From positions 22,158,013-22,222,012 of the forward strand of contig CM077824.1 in the NCBI GenBank assembly GCA_039720395.1: DNA of 64,000 bases. Direction: 5' to 3'. Below, piece after piece: positions 11,701 through 21,075 of this stretch (position 1 is its first letter; the number at the start of each line of letters is the position of its first letter). Below the pieces are notes generated by a model. It did not search any database, had not been told where the DNA came from, and saw only the letters and a list, made by a program, of their open reading frames with translations. Position numbers and translations under genes: made by a program. This DNA is from Liquidambar formosana (Eukaryota > Streptophyta > Magnoliopsida > Saxifragales > Altingiaceae).

Positions 11701-12149
11701 CGGGCACTATATTGGATAACCACTCGGGATACTCCACAACTTGTAGGAACCCCGCATCGAGTTGCTTGGTTACTTCTTCTTTTACCTTCAATGCCCACTC
11801 GGGTTTCAATCTTCTCAATTTTTGCTTTACCGGCTTTTTAAGGGGATTGGTGGGGATGAAGTGCTGCACAATGTCTGGATCTATGCCGGGCATGTCTTCA
11901 TAAGACCATGCAAAGGCTGTTATGTTGGCCTTTAAGAGGGCTATCAGCTTTTCTTTTTCAAGTGGTGAGAGGGTTATCCCAATTTTAATTATCTTTGGCA
12001 ATTCACTTGTCCCTAAATTGATTGATTCCAATTCATCCATGTTAGGTTCGGTGACACCCCTTTTCCTTCGCTCGACGAGCTCCGGGGGGACGTCATTCCT
12101 AGGATCTATATCCATGCCATAAATATCCATAGAAGAGAGAAAAGAAACA
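8770..12149 (-). pseudogene. Element B pol: RT, RNase H, second RNase H, integrase (one frameshift)
   Basis: The most complete pol of the gypsy family here, running from the probable intron acceptor at 12150 down to 8770. Reverse transcriptase begins near 12035. It has VPKKDGKVR (about 11700), DFRDLNAASPK, the MPFGL block and the catalytic VYVDD (about 11370). It is followed by the degenerate RNase H (about 10590-10940), the archaeal-type RNase H with YFDGA and GDSALI (about 10270-10500) and integrase with CHKCQ, GIDIIG and ISDNGQHF (about 8770-9900). One extra T in the run at 11444-11447, compared with C, shifts the frame just before VYVDD. Bases 8738-8769 are the start of its 3' spacer, cut off by element A's LTR. 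Confidence 0.93.
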
Positions 12150-12328
12150 CTGCAAGCAAACAATGTATAAAAGAAACACACTTCATTAAAGGAACAAACA
12201 AAAAGACACAAACTTGAAAAGGAAACAAAACTTGGTGCCACAACTATGAAACGACTCCTAACTCCACAAAGTGGGATAAGCGGACACACTTTATTGAAAG
12301 CAGGAAAGACTCTAACTAAGGAACCTAC
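12150..12328 (-). other. Probable intron between the protease and RT parts of element B
   Basis: On the - strand the segment starts GTAGGT and ends TTGCAG. Splicing joins the linker frame (12329-12570) in frame to the peptide leading into RT. Without splicing the linker meets TAG at 12325-12327. Element C keeps both splice sites (34269 and 34086), but its segment is 5 bases longer (184 against 179), a change that would disrupt a coding stretch. Ogre-type elements are known to have an intron at this place. No transcript evidence is available. Confidence 0.5.
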
Positions 12329-14040
12329 AAGCTACTATCAGGCAGGTCATGATCTTCCTCTTCAAGGATCTCTGCAATGGCTCCATCTTCTAGGTACCAA
12401 TTACGAAGTGGCATGGTTGCATGGTGAATTGACGAATCTTGGCAATCTTCTGTTGCTGACTCCCCCATAGTAAGAACCATATCTTGGAACATGGTGACCA
12501 TAGCCTCGGTATCCACATGTTCTACCCAGTCTTCTTTCTTCTTTCCCACAGAATTGTACCAACTTGTCAAGCTTCGAGGATTCAGCCCCTCTGTGAAGTA
12601 CTTGTCACAAAATCTTTGTCTGCCAGTGCTGGATCAGAACTTAGGTAAAAAGTGCAATAGTGTGATGGCTCTTCCCTTTCAAGCTCTTGTACACCTTCAA
12701 ACCCCATAGTAAGGACCATGTCTTGGAACAGAGTAACCATGGTTTCAGAATCCATGTGTTCTACCCAATCTTCTTCTTCCTTCTCCCAATAACTGTCATT
12801 TACGGCTTCATCATCCATCATTTCAGCGGTGATTGGATACCATTCGGTGAAGAAAATCTCAAACCCCGGGATTCTGATCTTGGTTGTCGGATTGAACATA
12901 GGCTCTGGGAACCCACAGTACAGGAAATCATCCCCCTCCTTGATAAAATAGCCATTCAGAGTCGGCCTGTATGGTGAAATCTTAAAGTCTGGCACCCTTC
13001 CTTCTGCTTTAGCTTTTCCCTTCTCCTTATTCCTCCTTGTCATTTCTGCATAGTCATTCTTAGTGGGCTCATATCCTAACCCAAAAGTGTAGGAAACAAC
13101 CCGGCTTTGAATAGAATGAGGGAGTCCTTGTTGGCGACGCCCTAGCCCCATACCTGGGAAGAAATTCATTTTCCGCATTATCTCACCAACATGTAAATTA
13201 CCATGGGGACAATAGTCAAGGGGTATCAATTCTTCCTTTTCCAACTCCTTTTCAATGCATTGCACATACTCAAACCCCGACAAGGGTATCTCAACTGATT
13301 CTGGTTTTATTTTGCATATGGGTACACCCGCCATTTTCAAATCATAGTCCCCTTGAAGTGTAACAACGGCTCCCTCATGTGGGAACTTTACCTTTTGATG
13401 TAATGATGATGGTACAGCCCCAGCAGGATGAATCCAAGGCCTTCCCAATAATAGATTAAAACATGACGGTACATCCAGGACTTGAAACTCTACTCTAAAC
13501 TCCGTGGGTCCCATGATCAAAGGTAGAGTGATCACCTCAATTACTTCTCTACGGGTATTATCATACGCCCTCACTGTCTGCCCAGATGGAGTGAAATCAG
13601 TGGGCCCCAAGCCTAAAACAGTTGCAGTTCTCAAGGGACATACATTCAACGCGGAACTATTATCAATCAAGACCGTAGGAACTCTCTTCCCCATGGTATC
13701 AACAGTTATATGCAAGGCTTGGGAGTGGCTTGGCCCACTCTTAGGTAAGTCCGCCTCTGTGAACACTATAGTGGAATTCTTCGGAGCAGGGTTTACTAGA
13801 TTCACCAATCCCTCAGGGGACAAATCAACCGGAACCTGTATCTGATTTAACAACTTCAGCATTGTCTGTCTGTGTTTGTGGGAGGCCATAAGCAAGCCCC
13901 ATATGGTGATATTGGCATTGGTCTTCTTCAACTGTCGGAGTACTTCATCCTCTTCTTCTTGCGCATCAAGGCGCTTATCTAACTCACCCAGTGGATTATC
14001 AGATTCCAAGTGCGGAGGCTTGAAATAGCGGCCCCCCTTG
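12329..14040 (-). pseudogene. Element B protease with G-patch motif and acidic linker
   Basis: The main open part is 12582-14009. An aspartic protease has the active-site stretch VLIDNSSALNVCP (about 13670); the glycine usual after D-N (D-N-G in fragment F) is serine here. A G-patch-like GMGLGRRQQG follows (about 13140). An acidic linker leads towards RT, and the block DWVEHMDSETMV (about 12745) recurs as DWVEHVDTEAMV at about 12505. The frame changes near 12600 between the protease and the linker. Another shift, in the G run at 14034-14039, separates it from the upstream gag linker. The protease would cut the Gag-Pol polyprotein during particle maturation. Confidence 0.85.
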
Positions 14041-14290
14041 TCATGTGGTCTACTTCTTCATCACTAGCCCATATGTCATCAATTTCATTTGTGTCACCCA
14101 TCAGGTCATCCCATTCAATCATGTCAATGTCCGCCATCTACACCTCTTCGGGTATATCATCCCAGCCAGTGGGAATTATGGGCTCACTTGGCAATGGATC
14201 AGGATAAAGCACATAGTAATCAAATTTCCCTGAAGGTTCTCCCAATAACCCCACTTGAGGGTCTCCTGCTTCATATCTTTCTTTCAACTG
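14041..14290 (-). pseudogene. Element B linker between gag and protease
   Basis: Downstream of the gag stop the same frame continues as an acidic, proline-containing linker (GWDDIPEE, then MADIDMIEWDDLMGD), with a stop near 14138. It leads into the shifted protease frame. Whether the gag stop at 14291-14293 is native or a mutation cannot be told from one copy. Confidence 0.55.
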
Positions 14291-15928
14291 CTATTGGATG
14301 GACTTCTTCGGCAATTGCAGGGTCTTTTGATCAATGAGGTCTTGAACGACCTTTCTCAACATAGCACAGTCCTCAGTGTCATGGCCGGGTATACCATGGT
14401 ATTGGCAATATTGATGGGGTGTTTGGGGTCTTGGCTTTGGAGGGTGAGGTATGATAAGGCCTTGGTTACAGCATTGGTAAAAGGCTCGGGTCAAGGACAT
14501 GGGTAATGGGGTATATTGTCTTATGGGTAGGCAAAGTCGAGATGGGTCGGCTTCAATGGCATTTATGGAGTTGGATGAATTATGAGAGGGAAGTGGATTT
14601 TGAGTAACATTTGGGCGATTTGGTGGGGTTGGTGGTGAGATGATTTGTTTGTCAAGTAAGTCCTGGATCTCATGCCTAAGGCGATAACAACGGTTGGTTG
14701 AGTGGCCTTTGGCTTGGTGGAATTTGTAGTATTCATTCTCATTGTAGCTCTTGGGCAATGGGTTTGGTGGTGGTCTTGGGTCGAGAGGTTTCAACAGGCC
14801 TCGGCTTTTTAGCTTTTCAAGTACTTTCTCAAGTGGCATATGCAGCTCGGTGAATTGGCGAGGTGGGTTGGTGTCATTTAGGGAGATAGGTTGAATGGGT
14901 TGGGCTATGGCATTGACCTCGGCATTGTTTTTCCCAGCAAAGTTCGGCCTGCGGCTCTTTTGGACTTCTTCTGTCTTGATTGACCCATCGGCAATGGCAT
15001 CCTCAACTTGTGTACCTGCTCCGATAAGAGCCTTGAAATTAGGGAAGTAGTGAGCAAAGAGGTGCTTGTGATACACTGGCAACAGGTTCTTAACCACCAA
15101 CTGAATCTGATCTTCCTTATTCGGTCTATCCGCCATTTTCGAGGCCTTTTACCTCCACCTTGTAATGAAAGCAGAGAAAGTCTCATTAGTCCCTTGTTTC
15201 GTGGTCTCTAGGTCCCTTCTTGTGACATCCACTTCCGTGTTATACTCATAGTGCTCTGAAAACTTGTTACATATGTCCTCCCAAGTCTGGGTTCTATTCT
15301 CATCCAAAGTTAGGAACCATTTTAAGGTAGAAGTGGCTAGGGTTTCATGGAACATTTGGGCCAAGAGTTCATTTGTTGCTCCTCGAGGGTGTATAGCTCG
15401 CACATACATCTTCAAATGGGTCTTAGGGCAACCGGTTCCATCAAACTTTTCTAATTCGGGCATCTTGAATTGTAGTGGAATACGAGCTTGAGGAAACAAA
15501 GATAGGGTACGTACATCCACCATGTCATCTGTCCTACGGATTCCCTTTATAGTTCTCTCCAAGGCTTCTACCTTGATAGCCAACACAGAGTCTGTATCAG
15601 AGGTCTTTCCCTTACTTCCCCCTTCTAGGTTAAAAACTTCAGGTGATTCATTTCCCTTGGTCTTAGTGCTTCCCCCCTCATTGGTCTTAGTGCCTTCTCC
15701 AGACTGGGTCCCATTTTCGGTGTTATCCCTCGGGGTACGGCCATTATTCTGTTCGGGTTTGGACATCTTATGTTGGATATCTTGGGCCATTTTCAATGCT
15801 CTCTCGGATACATCAGTGGTGTAATCAAGTTTGGTCATGATAGCCTTCAAACAAGTCTCAACATCAAAACCCCCTTCACTAGTTGCTTCGTCGGCCATAT
15901 CTGACTGGTTAGTAGAATCAATCTTCAC
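14291..15928 (-). pseudogene. Element B gag (capsid and zinc-knuckle-like region), one in-frame stop
   Basis: Gag forms the cytoplasmic virus-like particle that packages element RNA. From the ATG at 15928 (another in frame at 15898) the N-terminal third is polar and charged. A Retrotrans_gag-type capsid core follows (MPELEKFDG to FITRWR, about 15150-15470). The C-terminal third has two C/H clusters, FHQAKGHSTNRC (about 14710) and CQYHGIPGHDTEDC (about 14390), which resemble the degenerate knuckles of plant gypsy gag proteins. A TAA at 15149-15151 interrupts the frame directly after the capsid core, so a full-length protein is not expected. Confidence 0.87.
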
Positions 15929-16622
15929 TAAGCGCCCTTGCTGGTCGCAGATCCAAGCCAGTACGTCTTCTCACTCCTCTATGAAAGGGAACAATCAGTC
16001 TCTCATCCTAAGGGTATGTCCTAGGCTTCCATATTTGTCTCAATGACTTCACGCCATATATACTCAATTAGTCCCTTTTAATCCAATCACCTTTGCAAGG
16101 GTCATGGGCGAAAGGTACGTATTAAGGATATAGGGTGCAAAGGTCCTCTATTAATTTTCCATTAAGCACATCACAAACACAGTCATGATATCATTACAAA
16201 CAGTGTGGGTGCATAAGGGTGAAACCATAGTGTCCTACAAGTCTGTCTATATGGACTAATGATAAGGGTAGGCTGGGGTCCTTCACTTGCTTGAGCAATC
16301 TTTATACCTAACCACATGTGGCATCAGGAACGCCGCGTGGGTCCAGCAGTACGTGATTAACTCATTTAATATACCCAAGGGCAAGCCCAAGGGTACTTGG
16401 CAAGAGAGGTTGAGAGCTTTCACCCCAACTCATAGAATCAGGAAAACCAAGGTTGAGGCTAGGCCCGTCAATGGCAAGGGACATCGATCCTAACATGCAA
16501 GAGTTTGCGCACACAATGCAATAAATGAAAGCACACAATCAAGCGGATGCAATGTGATTGATTTTAATTAAACAAAAGAAATTAACTTAGCCCAATCAAA
16601 TTGTATAGAATCTAGCCCACAA
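15929..16622 (-). other. Element B 5' leader
   Basis: About 700 bases between the primer-binding site and the gag ATG on the - strand. It should hold the untranslated leader and packaging signals. I see no convincing gene in it. Confidence 0.6.
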
Positions 16623-16641
16623 GTCCCCAGTAGAGTCGCCA
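16623..16641 (-). promoter_or_regulatory. Primer-binding site of element B
   Basis: On the - strand, TGGCGACTCTACTGGGGAC begins four bases after the end of the 5' LTR. It opens with TGG, as expected for pairing with the CCA end of a tRNA. I did not assign the tRNA species. It confirms that the adjacent LTR is the 5' LTR and that B runs on the - strand. Confidence 0.8.
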
Positions 16642-17507
16642 ATTCTGTGAACCCCGAAAAACGTGGCCCACAAGGATTTAAAAGTCGCCAGTCTGTGGAC
16701 CCTAAAAAGGTAAAAGGCCCACGAGAGGGTTTGAAAAAGGAAAAGGGAGTCGCCACCTTATTTTTTAAAGGAAACAAGGAAAACCCTAAAAAAACAGTTT
16801 TGTTTTAGGAAAACAAAAGATTGACTCCATATTTAAAAATGAAACGGCAAAAAGTCTTTTGGAAACCGGAGAAATCGGGGATTCGGAGGCTAAGTTACGA
16901 TATGGCAAGGTTCTAGGCAAAGCCTATAGGCACCCATATCGCCCTAAACGGTCTCTTAATTTAATTGGGCTAAATCAAAGTCTTAATCACACACAAATCA
17001 ACAATTATCATCACAAGACAGCATGCATATCATTCATTCATTCATCCATATAAGCAATTAAATCAAAGAAAAACAGAAAAAGAAAGAAGGGGGAGAAAAC
17101 CTAGGATACTTAGTATCCTAGGGCGGACTTGAACCTCACGAAGAGCGCCTACGTACCATGTATGGAAATACATGGATCAAAGTCCACGTAGTTCGAAAGG
17201 GAATAGGGTTATAACCTAATCAAGGCCTATGGTAAACCCTAAGTTTCCTTTCAAGTAAAACATGGTAAGTTTCCAAAATAAATGATTTTCAAAAGATTTT
17301 TGGTTAATATAGAATTCGATAAAGATGGAAACTTTGATTTAAAAGGTATTTTTTATTGAAAGGAAACTATAAGGATTGCCATGTTCCCCTATTAGGAAAT
17401 AACCCTAGGGGGAGAAAGGGAAAGTTTCAAGGAAAGGAAAGAAGGGTGAATTGGGGCACCCTCATACCCTACTTACCTTAAGCAAAAGCAACCTGTCAAA
17501 GTAACCA

Positions 17508-17586
17508 CCCTATTGCATAGGGTAATTACCTTATTTGTAAGATTTCATCTCACAATAGCCAAAATAACCACCCCACATTGGTGGGG
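17508..17586 (-). promoter_or_regulatory. Three successive hairpins in the B-type LTR
   Basis: CCCTAT/ATAGGG (17508-17522), a stem built on TTGT-AGAT/ATCT-ACAA (17535-17555) and CCCCAC/GTGGGG (17571-17586). The set recurs in the LTRs of C (21944-21995) and D (44851-44902). They lie downstream of the TATA box in element direction, so they should be present in the transcript. Confidence 0.55.
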
Positions 17587-18169
17587 TAGTTGCACCTGTA
17601 GTACTTGTCAAGGCACCTGCAATTTCCATGCAAAACATACCAAAATACCAACCAACCAAGCTAGATTCCAAATCAAGCCATTATCATGCTTAAACATAAG
17701 CAAACACATGCTCAAAATATCATATCAAGGACAAATAACAGATCTGGACAGAATTGAAATAAGGCTTAAAAATCAACCACAAGTCATGCAAACAACATGA
17801 ATCATAAGCTAACTAAAACCCTAACTCAACCCTACATGCAATGACATGCAAAATACCCTAAAATCAACTATATGAATGCTAGAAATATTATAGTTACTTA
17901 ATATGGAACACATATGCTGCAACTATAAAGAAAAATCAGAGAAAATCCCTAAGCTATCATGCTATATGCAATTAAACCAACACAAAGATGATAAAAAAAA
18001 CCCTTGAATCACACTAGTGCATAAAATTCCATGAAATAACCCTAAATCATGCAAAACAGAATATGAACAGCATTCTAACCATGCATATTAATCAATGGAA
18101 TGATCCACACATGATAAAGACATAGACTTTCACATGAAATAAGGCTATTCTAAGCATAAACTCAATTTC

Positions 18170-18890
18170 AGCACTAAGGAAACCCTAGAATCCCAAACAT
18201 TCAGTAAATCACATGGACTAGCATCCTAGCATAGTAAACAGCCCACAAATATCATCCTAAACATGCACACTAGCTAATGGAAACAGCAAAATACAATAAA
18301 AACATAAGCTTTAATATGCAAAAGAGTTATTTCATGCAGAAAACCAATTTCAGCACTAAGGAAACCCTAAAGTCCCAAACATGCAGTAAATCACATGGAA
18401 TAGCATCCTAGCATACTAAACAACCCACAAACATTATCCTAACCATGCATACTAACTAATAGAAATAGCAAAACACAATAAAAACACAAGCTTTAATATG
18501 CAAAAGAGTTATTTCATGCAGAAAACCAATTTCAGCACTAAGGAAACTCTAAAGTCCCAAACATGTAGTAAATCACATGGAATAGCATCCTAGCATACTA
18601 AACAACCCACAAACATTATCCTAACCATGCATACTAACTAATAGAAATAGCAAAACACAATAAAAACACAAGCTTTAATATGCAAAAGAGTTATTTCATG
18701 CAGAAAACCAATTTCAGCACTAAGGAAACCCTAAAGTCCCAAACATGCAGTAAATCACATGGAATAGCATCCTAGCATACTAAACAGCCCATGAATATGA
18801 TCCTAAACATACATACTAACTAAAAGAAGTAGCAAAACACAATAAAAGTACAAGCTTGAACATGGAATAATGCTATCTTATGTAAAAAAC
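18170..18890. repeat. About four copies of a 181-182-bp tandem repeat in LTR B
   Basis: The phrase AAGGAAACCCTA, or a close variant, starts successive copies near 18176, 18358, 18541 and 18722. The middle copies are nearly identical, so the duplication is recent. LTR C has only diverged remnants of the unit, which accounts for most of the LTR length difference. Confidence 0.85.
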
Positions 18891-19167
18891 CCTAGTTTGA
18901 ATGAATGAGAGAAAGGGGAAGAGGTATACCTATGGTGGCTGTTGTAGAGAGTCCTCCTCTTCTTATTGTACTGCTGGAAATTCCTTCCTTCAAGCCTTCA
19001 AGCCCAACTCCAGCCCTCTTTCAAGCTTTCTCTCACACTCTCTCACTCAAAGTTTAGGTTAAACTACCCTAAGGATGACTGCCATAGCCTCCAATGTGCC
19101 TCTCACTTCAGAAATTCCTTCCTAAGTGCCTCCCTCCGTCCCCCTTATTGCTGAAGTATAAGGGGGT

Positions 19168-19174
19168 ATTTATA
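19168..19174 (-). promoter_or_regulatory. TATA box of LTR B
   Basis: TATAAAT on the - strand, within CTATAAATAC. The equivalents are 23188-23194 in LTR C and 46091-46097 in LTR D. In all three the GC-rich palindrome lies 186-187 bases upstream. Confidence 0.6.
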
Positions 19175-19361
19175 GGGATTGAGGGGAAACCCTCAATGGT
19201 TGGGATTAAAACCCTAGGGATTGATCCAAGGGCTCTTAGAGGTTCCCTTGGGGCTCAAGTAGGTCAAATACGGTTGAAATTAGGGTTAAATGGCGGCTAG
19301 AGGCGAGCAAATCCGAGGAAATAGGGAGGGAGCCGCGTCAAAGCTCAAAAAAGGAAAGTGG

Positions 19362-19419
19362 CTCGGGTGACCACCTGGGGCTGGGCGGCTAGCCGCCCAG
19401 GCCTGAGTGGTCACCCGAG
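19362..19419. promoter_or_regulatory. GC-rich palindrome upstream of the LTR B TATA box
   Basis: A 58-base, nearly perfect palindrome. The outer arms are CTCGGGTGACCAC and GTGGTCACCCGAG, and the inner core CTGGGCGGCTAGCCGCCCAG is itself a perfect palindrome. It is the cleanest of eight related copies. Confidence 0.8.
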
Positions 19420-20127
19420 GCCATGTCATCTTATGCCCTATTTTGACTCCTTCGACTTCCAAATGTGTTTCAAGGCTCAAATCAACTCCGATTTTGACGA
19501 AACGAAAGCCAAAACGACCGTGTTTCGAAGGGGAATGTAATTTGAGTCACTTGAGGGCAAGAAACCCTAGCCATGGCTACATGGTTGGGTCCTACAAAGG
19601 TGGTTAACCGCTATGCCTCACCATCGCTTAGCTTAGGTATGCATATAGGGTCGCACCGAATGCTTTCCAATTCGAAATTCAACCTCCCTAAACACATTTG
19701 GGGATGAAATTAAGACTAATCAAGGTCAAATGAGTAGTCATAGAGTGAAAATCATGAACCAATTCGGGCTAACCCGAAGTAGGTCTCTTAGCCAACTTGA
19801 GCCTTGTTGAGCCATTCCAATCCCGAACCTTCAATTCATCGAATTGAACCCACAAATACCTCAAATGCAACCATATGAACTCCAATTGGCAACTTGGAGA
19901 TCATTTCAAGGTCAAATGGAAAGTTTGTGACCAAAAAGACGATTATGCCCCTCAAGTCACAAAAGTTCTTATTAACCCTCAAGGTCAACTCCAAATTGAA
20001 CCAAAATTCATACACACCATCCTTAGGACCCTAGAAACTCAATGCAAAAGACTAGACTCAAAAAGGAAACAAAAAGACACATGCAATGACAAACCCTAGC
20101 TAAGGTGGCAAAAATGGGGGTGTGACA

Positions 20128-21075
20128 ATAGGCAATTGAGAAAGACTAATGCCAAGATCACTATATGGGGTTTGCTCATGGCTTCTTACAAGCACAAGCA
20201 GATAATCTTAAAATTGCTCAACCAGATACAGGTTCCCGTCGACACATCTCCAGAAAATTTAGTGAACTTGGTGAATCCAATTTCGAAGAACTCAACCATT
20301 GTGTTCTCAGAAGCAGATCTACCTAAAAGTGGACCTAGCCATTCACAAGCCATGTACATCACTGTCGACACCATGGGAAAGAGAGTTTCGATAGTCCTGA
20401 TTGACAATGGTTCCGCTCTTAATGTGTGCCCTCCCAGAACTGCTACCGTCTTGGGGTTGGATCCAACCGACTTCGTGCCGTCTGGGCAAACAGTGAGAGC
20501 CTATTATAACACCCACAGAGAGGTGATTGGAGTGGTCACTTTGCTGCTGATTATGGGGCCTACAGAATTCAGAGTGGAGTTCCAAGTGTTGGATGTCCCG
20601 TCATACTTCAATCTCTTGTTGGGGAGACCTTAGATTCACCCTGCAGGGGCTGTCCCCTCGTCATTACACCAAAAAGTCAAGTTCCCCTATGAAGGGGCCA
20701 TCGTCACAGTCCAAGGTGATTATGACTTGAAGTTGTCAGGGGTACCCATTTGCGAGATCAAGCCCGAGCCCGTTGGAGCACCATTGTCTAGGTTCAAGTA
20801 TGTTCAATGCATAGAGAAAGAGCCAGAACAGAGAGAGTTGATACCTCTCGACTTTTGCCTTCATGGCAACTTACATGTGGGGAACATAATGAAGAAAATG
20901 AGTTTTATCCCAGGCATGGGACTAGGACGCCGTCAGCAAGGCATACCGGTATCCGTTCAGAGCCGCATTGTCACCTACACCTTCGGTTTGGGGTATGAGC
21001 CTTCCAAGAAAGATCGTATGGAGATGTTGCAAAGAAGCAGAGAACAGGTCAAAGCAAAAGCAGAAGGGAGGGTGC
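20128..21075 (+). pseudogene. Fragment F: protease/G-patch piece of a Tat-type element
   Basis: A + strand coding fragment homologous to element B's protease (RQLRKTNAKITIWG against RQLKKTNANITIWG). It keeps the active-site stretch VLIDNGSALNVCP (about 20395) and the G-patch GMGLGRRQQG (about 20917). An in-frame TAG at 20631-20633 replaces the TGG seen in B. The fragment starts exactly at B's LTR end and stops exactly at C's LTR end. It is therefore a piece of an older element into which B and C inserted, not part of either. Confidence 0.88.

Larger units (their letters stand above)
16646..20127 (-). mobile_element. 5' LTR of element B (3,482 bp, B-type)
   Basis: Reads TGTGAACCCC...GGGTGTGACA on the + strand, the reverse complement of a TG...CA LTR. 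It is homologous to the LTRs of C and D along its length. It is longer mainly because it carries about four copies of a 181-bp repeat. It contains a TATA box, a GC-rich palindrome and U5-side hairpins, listed separately. The 5 bases to its right (ATAGG) would be one copy of its target duplication; the other lies outside the window. Confidence 0.93.

Noticed and set aside
20128..21075. Fragment F as the 5' part of element C
   Set aside because: It lies outside C's LTR end and on the opposite strand, so it cannot belong to C.
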